DNA from: Bacteroidota bacterium
GTDB lineage: Bacteria; Bacteroidota; Bacteroidia; Cytophagales; Cyclobacteriaceae
DNA length: 17,313 nt
Direction: 5' to 3'
Assembly: GCA_023412765.1 (NCBI GenBank)
Contig: JAEZBX010000221.1
Span: forward strand, 1 to 17,313
Below are positions 7,042 to 13,166 of this stretch, one piece after another (positions within the stretch are counted from its first letter, which is position 1; each line of letters starts with the position of its first letter). The notes under the pieces are model-generated. The model was not told where the DNA came from. It did no database searches and saw only the letters and a list, made by a program, of their open reading frames with translations. The translations under genes were made by a program, and so were the position numbers.

Positions 7042-7494
7042 ATGAGTCTCAAGCAGCAAATTGATAATGATATAAAGAAGGCTATGCTCGCTAAGAACAA
7101 AGAAGAACTTGAAGCGCTTCGTGCAATTAAGTCATTGATATTGTTAGCCGAGACAGACAAAGGTGCATCAGGTGATATTTCCTCCGATACCGAAAACAAA
7201 CTTTTGCAGAAGGCAGTGAAGCAGAGAAAAGAATCTGCCGAAATATTTCAGCAACAAGGCCGTCAGGAGTTGGCTGACAAAGAAAATTTCCAGCTCGAGG
7301 TGATCAGCAGGTATCTGCCAAAACAATTATCCGAAGATGAAATAACAGATGCCCTAAAAAATATAATCCAACAGGTTGGAGCAAAAGGTCCACAGGACAT
7401 GGGAAAAGTCATGGGCACTGCTACAAAGGCACTCTCCGGGAAGGCAGATGGCAGGCTCATTTCAGAACTGGTTAAGAAACTATTGGCAACTTGA
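7042..7494 (+). CDS. yqeY: GatB/YqeY domain-containing protein
   Basis: A 150-residue stand-alone YqeY protein, related to the tail domain of the GatB subunit of the Asp/Glu-tRNA amidotransferase. That kinship suggests a role in tRNA or RNA binding, but the function of free YqeY is not established. The typical features are all present: the N-terminal helix MSLKQQIDNDIKKAMLAKNK, the E-LEALRAIKSLILLAE segment (about 21-37), KQRKESAEIFQQQGRQELADKE (about 53-74), LEVISRYLPKQLSEDEI (about 77-93) and the C-terminal G-KVMG-A--ALSGKADGRLISELVKKLL block (about 120-148). The length is normal. It overlaps cvpA by 4 nt, so the two are co-translated. It is divergent from pdxJ across a 71-nt spacer. Confidence 0.95.
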   Translation: MSLKQQIDNDIKKAMLAKNKEELEALRAIKSLILLAETDKGASGDISSDTENKLLQKAVKQRKESAEIFQQQGRQELADKENFQLEVISRYLPKQLSEDEITDALKNIIQQVGAKGPQDMGKVMGTATKALSGKADGRLISELVKKLLAT

Positions 7495-8003
7495 GTACTA
7501 TCGACATTGTCCTTGCACTTTTGATACTTGCCGGTGCGTATGGTGGGTATAAGGATGGTTTTGTAGTTTCCCTTTTTTCATTTCTTGCAATCTTACTCGG
7601 AGTTCTGGGCGGCTTTAAGTTGATGGGTTTGGCAATGGTATTCCTGGGCAAGAATTACAACGTAGATTCATCCATTCTACCGTATGTTGCATTTGCTCTT
7701 GTTTTTGTCATCATCATAATTGTCGTGAATCTCGTGGGGAGAATCATTAAAGTGGCTATTCAAAGATCTCTTCTGGGTGTAGCTGACCAGTTGGCCGGTG
7801 CCATTTTTGGGGTCGCTAAAGCTGCTTTCATGCTTAGCGTGGTCATTTGGATAATTGACTCTCTGAAGATAAACCTCCCGGAGGAAGCAATTGCCAACTC
7901 ATGGTTGCTACCTGCTATTGCTGATTTTGGCATAAATATGACGCAATTGATAGCCGTTGTGCTGCCCTTTCTTAGCGATACACTAACTGCGTCCGCAGGA
8001 TGA
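7491..8003 (+). CDS. cvpA: CvpA family inner-membrane protein
   Basis: CvpA-family proteins are small inner-membrane proteins; E. coli CvpA was named for colicin V production and has been linked to envelope stress tolerance. The start is TTG 7491, which overlaps the yqeY stop as TTGA. It is chosen because MSTIDIVLALLILAGAYGGYKDG is the classic family N-terminus and no suitable ATG exists before it. The 170 residues hold four hydrophobic segments (about 4-21, 25-52, 63-88 and 102-123). The family segment GVADQLAGAIFGVAKAAFMLSV lies at 96-117. The C-terminus is short and not charged. The translational overlap with yqeY indicates one transcript. Confidence 0.92.
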   Translation: MSTIDIVLALLILAGAYGGYKDGFVVSLFSFLAILLGVLGGFKLMGLAMVFLGKNYNVDSSILPYVAFALVFVIIIIVVNLVGRIIKVAIQRSLLGVADQLAGAIFGVAKAAFMLSVVIWIIDSLKINLPEEAIANSWLLPAIADFGINMTQLIAVVLPFLSDTLTASAG

Positions 8004-8052
8004 CGATTTTTAGGTTCTGAATATTTTCCCTTAATTATCCACTTATTTGGGT

Positions 8053-8811
8053 ATGGCAATTAAGATCAAAGAAGAGAACGGGATCAGGTTTGTTGATGAA
8101 GGCGAGGGCCAGGTTCTGTTATTGCTACATGGGTTGTTTGGTGCGCTCAGCAATTGGGAGGGTGTTGTGAACAAATTCTCGAAGAACCACAGAGTAGTGA
8201 TTCCCATGCTGCCTATTTATGAAATGCCAATACGGGAAGCGGGTCTTGACGGGCTTCGAAAATTCGTGGAAGATTTTGTGGCGCGAAAAAGCCTGGATAA
8301 TATGGTTATCATGGGAAATAGCCTGGGTGGTCATATCGCCATGATGTACACTTTGAAGAATGCCTCGAAAGTCAAAAAACTGATATTGACTGGAAGCTCT
8401 GGCCTGTTCGAGGACTCCATGGGAGGCTCTTATCCGAAACGAGGCAACTATCAGTACATAAAAGAACGCGTATCATACACCTTCTACGACCCCAATGTAG
8501 CCACGAAAGAATTGATTGACGAGGTCTTCGAAATCACCAACAGCATCCCTAAATGCCTCAAGATAGTGGCAATTGCGAAGTCTGCGCAACGTAATAACAT
8601 GGCCGATGAGATTCCCAATATTAGAATTCCGACGCTATTAGTTTGGGGATTGAACGACACTATTACACCTGCAATGGTCGGCCACGAATTTAACCGCCTC
8701 ATACCTAACTCAAAGCTTAAATTTATTGACAAATGTTGTCATGCTCCCATGATGGAGCATCCTGAAACCTTCAATGAAATTGTGGAAGATTTTTTGCTTA
8801 ATACTAATTAA
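8053..8811 (+). CDS. Alpha/beta hydrolase
   Basis: A 252-residue cytosolic alpha/beta-hydrolase-fold protein; the substrate is unknown. ATG 8053 is preferred to an in-frame TTG at 8047. The oxyanion-hole motif HGLFG is at about 26-30 and the nucleophile elbow GNSLGG has Ser90. GLNDTITP supplies the acid Asp202, and CCHAPMMEHP supplies the general base His230, so the triad is complete. The fold's usual order of strands and a helical cap (about 120-175) can be followed. The region after the second strand (IPMLPIYEMPIREAGL) lacks the DxxGxGxS motif of many family members. The gene begins 49 nt after cvpA and ends 21 nt before the CBS gene. I recall similar hydrolase-CBS-nadK order in other Bacteroidota, suggesting a conserved neighbourhood without a known functional link. 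Confidence 0.93.
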   Translation: MAIKIKEENGIRFVDEGEGQVLLLLHGLFGALSNWEGVVNKFSKNHRVVIPMLPIYEMPIREAGLDGLRKFVEDFVARKSLDNMVIMGNSLGGHIAMMYTLKNASKVKKLILTGSSGLFEDSMGGSYPKRGNYQYIKERVSYTFYDPNVATKELIDEVFEITNSIPKCLKIVAIAKSAQRNNMADEIPNIRIPTLLVWGLNDTITPAMVGHEFNRLIPNSKLKFIDKCCHAPMMEHPETFNEIVEDFLLNTN

Positions 8812-8832
8812 GAAATAAATGGAGCCTCGTTA

Positions 8833-9498
8833 ATGATCGCTGAAGATTTAATAAACCACATGTTACCACCTCTCAAAGGAACAGATGATGCTCACAAAGC
8901 AATAGTCTGGATGGAGGAGTTCCGTTGTGCGTATATGCCAGTGGTCGATGACGAAAAACTGCTTGGTTTTATCTCAGAAGAAATAATCCTTGAAACAAAC
9001 GAAATAGAAAAACAGGTTCGCGACTTCGACCTCGTGGGCCAAAACTGCTACGTCCATCTCGATACACATTTCTATGACATCCTGAAGATTGCTGCTAACA
9101 ATAAGCTCCAAATGGTTGCCGTACTCAACCAGGATCAAAACTATTGTGGTGTTATTACAATTCAGGATACACTAACATCATTCGCACAGACCGCTGCGGT
9201 TCAATTACCAGGTGGCATTCTTGTGTTATCTATGAATCATACTGATTATTCATTGTCAGAAATAAGTCGTCTCATTGAGGAAAACCACGCAAAAGTTTTG
9301 AGCAGTATTGTGAAGGAAGATCCTCTTGATAGTGTCAAGCTCAGACTCACACTTAAAATCAACCAGCTAGACTTATCGAGAATAGTTGCTACGCTGGAGC
9401 GATTCGGTTACAAGGTCATCGGTCGGTACCATGAGACCAAACCCTTGGGCGATGACCGGGAGCGAATAGACATGTTGCTGCGATACCTCGATATCTAA
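8833..9498 (+). CDS. CBS-domain pair protein with ACT-like C-terminal region
   Basis: A 221-residue soluble protein. Residues 1-120 read as two CBS motifs (DLINHMLPPLKGTDDAHKAIVWMEEF..YMPVVDDEKLLGFISEE and CYVHLDTHFYDILKIAANNKLQMVAVLNQDQNYCGVITIQD). Such pairs usually bind adenosine nucleotides. Residues about 135-200 (GGILVLSMNHTDYSLSEISRLIEEN..IVATLERFGYKVI) have the pattern of an ACT-like ligand-binding domain. There is no catalytic domain, so it is probably a sensor or regulator; the target is unknown. A good Shine-Dalgarno (GGAG at 8821-8824, 8 nt before the ATG) supports the start. It lies directly before nadK, and a link between nucleotide sensing and NAD kinase is tempting but unproven. 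Confidence 0.9.
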   Translation: MIAEDLINHMLPPLKGTDDAHKAIVWMEEFRCAYMPVVDDEKLLGFISEEIILETNEIEKQVRDFDLVGQNCYVHLDTHFYDILKIAANNKLQMVAVLNQDQNYCGVITIQDTLTSFAQTAAVQLPGGILVLSMNHTDYSLSEISRLIEENHAKVLSSIVKEDPLDSVKLRLTLKINQLDLSRIVATLERFGYKVIGRYHETKPLGDDRERIDMLLRYLDI

Positions 9499-9501
9499 CA
9501 C

Positions 9502-9562
9502 CTTTCCAAAAGTTACTATCTGCCTTTTGGTGCATTAGCATCCCCATCAAACTTTTGGAAAG
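9502..9562. repeat. Perfect 13-bp inverted repeat with 35-nt loop and a partial third copy
   Basis: CTTTCCAAAAGTT is the left arm and AACTTTTGGAAAG (9550-9562) is its exact reverse complement. Inside the loop CTTTTGG recurs at 9524-9530, so the left-arm core CCAAAAG (9506-9512) can pair either with that copy (11-nt loop) or with the distal arm. No T-run follows on either strand, which argues against a simple terminator. It begins 4 nt after the CBS gene stop and ends 71 nt before nadK. Confidence 0.75.
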
Positions 9563-9584
9563 TAAAACGACCTCGTCGTCGATC

Positions 9585-9605
9585 TATAAATTTGTTATAG
9601 ATTTG
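9585..9605 (+). promoter_or_regulatory. Tandem -7 promoter elements upstream of nadK
   Basis: TAAATTTG (9587-9594) and TAGATTTG (9598-9605) both match the Bacteroidota -7 consensus TAnnTTTG. They are part of a 10-bp direct repeat (TATAAATTTG and TATAGATTTG) with an 11-bp period. The first copy also lies within an inverted repeat, ATCTATAA (9582-9589) and TTATAGAT (9595-9602). Clear -33 TTG elements are not seen at normal spacing. The second box lies 28 nt before the nadK ATG. Confidence 0.45.
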
Positions 9606-9633
9606 GCATATATTCCGATTCCCATACCCGACG

Positions 9634-10506
9634 ATGAAGATTGCTATCCATGGAAAAGAGTTCAATCGTGTGGTGGCGCCGCTCATCGCTCGCATATTTG
9701 AAATCCTTATTCAGAACAAGGCCACCCTTTACGTCTCCGCTAAGTTCAGCCAATATCTAAAGGTACCTCTCACCAAGGAACAGTTCAATATTTACAACCC
9801 CGGTGACTCTCTAAAAGACTGTCAATTATTCATCAGCATAGGTGGCGATGGCACCCTCCTCGAATCTGTCACTCATATTGGCAACCTGGAAGTACCAATC
9901 CTTGGAATAAATACCGGTAGGCTCGGTTTTCTTGCTACAATAAGCAAAGATCAGGTGGAGGTCGCGCTACAAAAAGTTTTCCAGGGCGCTTACACCCTCG
10001 ATCAACGAGCCTTGATAAAGCTTGAGACCACCAAGGACATATTCGGACAAATGAATTTTGCGCTCAATGATTTTACGGTGGTCAAGAAAGATTCCTCGGC
10101 CATGATCACAATCCATACGTACATCGATGGTGAATTTTTGAATTCATACTGGGCCGATGGAATTATTGTGTCTACTCCAACCGGATCTACCGGATATTCA
10201 TTAAGCTGCGGTGGACCGCTTATCTTCCCAAGATCAGGAAACTTTGTAATCACGCCGGTAAGTCCGCATAACTTGACCGTGAGACCGATAGTTGTCTCTG
10301 ATGCCTCTGAAATCACATTTCAGGTGGAGGGACGAAGCAAACGGTACCTCGTTTCTTTGGATTCACGAATGGCTTCAGTCGATCCAACCATTAAGCTGAA
10401 AGTCTCAAAAGCGGATTTTAAAGTCAATTTGGTCCAGTTGGAGGGCAATCATTATTTCAAAACACTTCGCCAGAAGCTCAATTGGGGGCTCGACGTCAGA
10501 AACTGA
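9634..10506 (+). CDS. nadK: NAD kinase
   Basis: NadK phosphorylates NAD to NADP in the cytosol and sets the size of the NADP(H) pool. The 290-residue length is normal. The signature SIGGDGTLLE (68-77) holds the catalytic Asp72. GINTGRLGFLA (91-101), the ALNDFTVVKKDSS block (143-155), and ADGIIVSTPTGSTGYSLSCGGPL (174-196), the NAD-binding loop, follow in the expected order. The C-terminal PVSPHNLTVRPIVVSD segment (208-223) is also typical. ATG 9634 gives MKIAIHGKEFN, a normal beta-strand start. It stands 135 nt downstream of the CBS gene, behind an inverted repeat and promoter-like boxes, so it probably has its own regulated promoter. It ends 86 nt before the first DUF6089-type gene. Confidence 0.97.
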   Translation: MKIAIHGKEFNRVVAPLIARIFEILIQNKATLYVSAKFSQYLKVPLTKEQFNIYNPGDSLKDCQLFISIGGDGTLLESVTHIGNLEVPILGINTGRLGFLATISKDQVEVALQKVFQGAYTLDQRALIKLETTKDIFGQMNFALNDFTVVKKDSSAMITIHTYIDGEFLNSYWADGIIVSTPTGSTGYSLSCGGPLIFPRSGNFVITPVSPHNLTVRPIVVSDASEITFQVEGRSKRYLVSLDSRMASVDPTIKLKVSKADFKVNLVQLEGNHYFKTLRQKLNWGLDVRN

Positions 10507-10560
10507 CCTTTTTGGTTACCATTGTATGGTATTTGTTGATTAAGAATGATTTAGTGGGAG

Positions 10561-10590
10561 TCATTTTTTCAACTTTCATTTTTTTTCAAC
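10561..10590 (+). repeat. T-rich direct repeat just before the first DUF6089-type gene
   Basis: Two near-identical units, TCA-T6-CAAC (10561-10573) and TCA-T8-CAAC (10576-10590), differ only in the length of the T tract. They end 2 nt before the ATG at 10593 and occupy the place of the ribosome binding region. The rest of the 86-nt gap after nadK holds only a short perfect hairpin, TACCAT/ATGGTA (10517-10531). Confidence 0.6.
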
Positions 10591-10592
10591 GA

Positions 10593-11657
10593 ATGAGAAA
10601 GCTCATCTGTATCATCTCCGCAATCATTCTGACATGCCTCTTAGCGGAACCCGCTTCAGCTCAAATGAAGCGAAAATCTATCAAGAAGAACAATAAGAGA
10701 ATTTCTAGCTACCGCGGGAAAAAGGAGTGGTTTGCAAAAGAAAAAAGGTACAATACCCTGGGTCTAACCGTAAGCGCCCTCAACTACTATGGCGATCTCG
10801 CCCCCAAGCCCACTCGATTCAGCACTGATATAAGTTTCACCAGGCCGGCGATAGGGCTATCTTACTCTCATAGGTTTGGCCCGAGATATACCATCATAGG
10901 TTCGTTCATGTATGGAACCTTAAGAGGATCCGACAGTGAATCGGCCGATCCTGGAGATGCAGACAATGCAATGTACCGGTATCAAAGAAATCTTTCGTTT
11001 CGAAATAGAATCAAGGAATTGTCGGTTGTAGCAAGCTTGGACCTCTATCCAAACACTTTGACATATATCAGCCGTGTAAAATGGACTCCGTACGTATTTG
11101 TCGGTGTAGCAGGATTCCTTCATAACCCACAGGCGATAGCACCTGCCACCGACTTACATGGAAACCCCTTGCCAGAAGCAGGTAAATGGGTAGATTTGCA
11201 ACCTCTCGGAACTGAGGGCCAGCACGCGACGCTAGCCGACACGGACGTAAACAGCGGTATTAAACCTTATAAAAAGATACAGGCTGCTATACCATTCGGG
11301 ATTGGCGCTCGTTTCAGATTAAATGACGCGATGGATTTCTCGGCCGAGATAGGCTTTAGGTATTTGTTTACAGACTATATTGATGATGTTAGTAAACACT
11401 ACGTAGACCTGGGGGTATTTGGCGACGATGAACTTGCGAAGGCAATGTCTTACAGGAGCAACGAAGTTGTTGATCCGGATTTGCTTGTCACCAGAACCAC
11501 GAGGAACGGGCAATCCTATGATCTGCTGGATGGCTATGGTCAGGAGTTCGTAGACAACAAGAGGGGAAATAAAAATGACAAGGACGTCTATATGGTCACG
11601 ACATTTAGACTAACTTATATACTAGGCAAAAATTTTAATAGGGCTAAATTCAGATAA
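10593..11657 (+). CDS. DUF6089-type outer-membrane beta-barrel protein (first copy)
   Basis: A secreted 354-residue protein likely to be an outer-membrane barrel; the role is unknown. ATG 10593 is chosen because it opens a clean signal peptide (MRKLICIISAIILTCLLAEPASAQ); reading from 10482 would add 37 residues overlapping nadK. A strongly basic segment (KRKSIKKNNKRISSYRGKKEW) follows the cleavage site. The rest alternates short strands with Gly and aromatic residues: LGLTVSALNYYGDLAP, IGLSYSHRFGPRYTIIGSFMYG, YVFVGVAGFLHNP, IPFGIGARFRLNDAMDFSAEIGFRYLFTDYIDDV and the end VTTFRLTYILGKNF. NYYGDL followed by repeated GxG strands is what I recall from DUF6089 proteins beside uppS-bamA. Its TAA overlaps the next ATG by one base (TAATG), coupling translation to the second copy. 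Confidence 0.82.
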   Translation: MRKLICIISAIILTCLLAEPASAQMKRKSIKKNNKRISSYRGKKEWFAKEKRYNTLGLTVSALNYYGDLAPKPTRFSTDISFTRPAIGLSYSHRFGPRYTIIGSFMYGTLRGSDSESADPGDADNAMYRYQRNLSFRNRIKELSVVASLDLYPNTLTYISRVKWTPYVFVGVAGFLHNPQAIAPATDLHGNPLPEAGKWVDLQPLGTEGQHATLADTDVNSGIKPYKKIQAAIPFGIGARFRLNDAMDFSAEIGFRYLFTDYIDDVSKHYVDLGVFGDDELAKAMSYRSNEVVDPDLLVTRTTRNGQSYDLLDGYGQEFVDNKRGNKNDKDVYMVTTFRLTYILGKNFNRAKFR

Positions 11658-12346
11658 TGCATCGTGTATCAAAAAAATCTCTCTTCACTTTAGCCAGCCT
11701 ATTTCTCCTTACTACTCATTTGTTTGCCCAGCGTTCCGAAATCGGATTTGGAGTCGGTACTTTCAATTATACCGGCGACCTGGTTCGCACCTATGATTTT
11801 AAATATTCCAAACCTGCAGCCACAGCATTTTATCGCTCCAACCTTAGCAAAGTAGTCAGCTTTCGTGCGGGAATTACGGCGGGAAAAGTTGGCGCCAGCG
11901 AAAAGCCAATCGACCCATTTGCCGTTAACAGAAATGCGTCGTTCGATGTATTTCTGCTGGAAGCTTCCACCGTTATGGAATATCACTTCCTGAACTGGAG
12001 GGAAACCAAGCGTTTTGTCAGATTTACGCCCTATCTGTTTGCAGGCTTAGGAATTTTTGGATTGTCTGGTAACAACGACAAGAGGGAGGAATATAGTAAC
12101 GTTCAGGGAGCGATCCCATTTGGTGGTGGTGTAAAGTACATTTACAATCCGAAGTGGTATATCTCGTTAGAGTTTGGAGTGCGGAAGACATTTTTTGATC
12201 ACCTCGACAATATTTCTAAGGGTGATCCCAGGGACAAGAACTACCAGTATGGTAACCCTAACGACAATGACAACTATTATTTTTTGGGAATCACGCTTAC
12301 GCGTACTTTCTATAATATTCCGTGCCCGACCAATCCTTATAAGTAG
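11657..12346 (+). CDS. DUF6089-type outer-membrane beta-barrel protein (second copy)
   Basis: A 229-residue paralogue of the preceding gene. The signal peptide is MHRVSKKSLFTLASLFLLTTHLFAQ. The mature part begins RSEIGFGVGTFNYTGDLV, matching the LGLTVSALNYYGDLAP start strand of the first copy, and has SVITAG-like strands, RFTPYLFAGLGIFGL, AIPFGGGVKYIYNPKWYISLEFGVRKTFFDHLDNIS and a final strand YYFLGITLTRTFYNI. The IPFG-G-K-----W-ISLE-G-R--F-D-LD-IS block is shared with IPFGIGARFRLNDAMDFSAEIGFRYLFTDYIDDVS of the first copy. A short tail, PCPTNPYK, ends the protein. The role is unknown; co-expression with bamA is likely from proximity. It is followed by 67 nt before uppS. Confidence 0.83.
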   Translation: MHRVSKKSLFTLASLFLLTTHLFAQRSEIGFGVGTFNYTGDLVRTYDFKYSKPAATAFYRSNLSKVVSFRAGITAGKVGASEKPIDPFAVNRNASFDVFLLEASTVMEYHFLNWRETKRFVRFTPYLFAGLGIFGLSGNNDKREEYSNVQGAIPFGGGVKYIYNPKWYISLEFGVRKTFFDHLDNISKGDPRDKNYQYGNPNDNDNYYFLGITLTRTFYNIPCPTNPYK

Positions 12347-12398
12347 GCCATTTCATTTTCCTTTGTGGGCCTCATCCACGAATCCCGATATCTTTTAC

Positions 12399-12406
12399 TA
12401 ATTTTG
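12399..12406 (+). promoter_or_regulatory. Candidate -7 promoter element for uppS (TAATTTTG)
   Basis: TAATTTTG matches TAnnTTTG and ends 7 nt before the GTG start codon of uppS at 12414. If used, transcription would begin at or next to the start codon, giving a leaderless or nearly leaderless message. No good -33 TTG is seen at normal spacing. Confidence 0.35.
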
Positions 12407-12413
12407 TGCCCCC

Positions 12414-13166
12414 GTGAAGTCTTACAAAGAGCATATCGACTTTAATAACCTCCCCAGGCACATTGCCGTCATTATGGATGGCAACGGCAGATGGGCAAAA
12501 AAAAAAGGAGCCATGCGCATTTTTGGACACAAGAATGCGATTCAGGCAGTGAAGGATGTCACGGAAGGCTGTGGCGAACTTGGTATTAAATATCTCACCC
12601 TATACGCCTTCTCAACAGAAAACTGGAACAGACCTAAGGCTGAAATAGACGGGCTAATGGAACTGCTTGTGAGTACCCTCAAGCAGGAAATCAAAACTTT
12701 GATGGATAATCAAGTCAAATTGATCACCATAGGCGAAACCTCAAACCTTCCTTCAGATTGTCAGAAGAACCTCGAATGGGCCATCAATGAAACAAAAAAC
12801 AATAGCGGCCTGACCTTAGTGTTGGCTCTGAGCTACAGCGGACGTTGGGAGATTATCAAAGCTGCCAAAGCATTGGCCCAGGAAATTGAGCAGGGAAAAT
12901 TGAAGGCGAATGAAATAAATGAACGACTCTTCGAAAACTATTTGCAGACTTCGGGCATCCCAGATCCTGAGCTACTCATCCGCACAAGTGGCGAATTGCG
13001 CGTAAGCAATTTTCTGTTGTGGCAAATTGCTTATACTGAATTGTACATCACACCCACACTATGGCCAGATTTCAGAAAGGATCACTTATATGAAGCTATC
13101 TGGGCGTATCAGCAACGCGAGCGAAGGTTTGGAAAGACGAGCGAACAATTGAACCCCGTAAGTTAA
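12414..13166 (+). CDS. uppS: Isoprenyl transferase (undecaprenyl diphosphate synthase)
   Basis: UppS extends farnesyl diphosphate with isopentenyl diphosphate to C55 undecaprenyl diphosphate, the lipid carrier for peptidoglycan and surface glycans; it acts at the cytosolic face of the membrane. The 250 residues are full length. The cis-prenyltransferase motifs are present: HIAVIMDGNGRWAK (16-29, catalytic Asp22), GHKNA (38-42), YAFSTENWNRP (64-74), LALSYSGRWEII (137-148), and PDPELLIRTSGELRVSNFLLWQ (183-204), followed by AYTELYIT with Glu209. Arg190 and Arg196 match the diphosphate-binding arginines. The start is GTG 12414, which gives the usual MKSYKEHIDFNNLPRH. A run of ten A (12497-12506) codes for the lysines after the active-site motif. 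The stop is directly followed by the bamA ATG. Confidence 0.97.
   Translation: MKSYKEHIDFNNLPRHIAVIMDGNGRWAKKKGAMRIFGHKNAIQAVKDVTEGCGELGIKYLTLYAFSTENWNRPKAEIDGLMELLVSTLKQEIKTLMDNQVKLITIGETSNLPSDCQKNLEWAINETKNNSGLTLVLALSYSGRWEIIKAAKALAQEIEQGKLKANEINERLFENYLQTSGIPDPELLIRTSGELRVSNFLLWQIAYTELYITPTLWPDFRKDHLYEAIWAYQQRERRFGKTSEQLNPVS

Noticed and set aside
10517..10531. TACCAT/ATGGTA hairpin after nadK as a terminator
   Set aside because: The stem is only 6 bp, A/T-rich, and no T-run follows directly; support is too weak to call a terminator.
10482..10592. Longer start for the first DUF6089-type protein overlapping the end of nadK
   Set aside because: It would place 37 residues before a clean signal peptide and overlap nadK by 25 nt; ATG 10593 is better.
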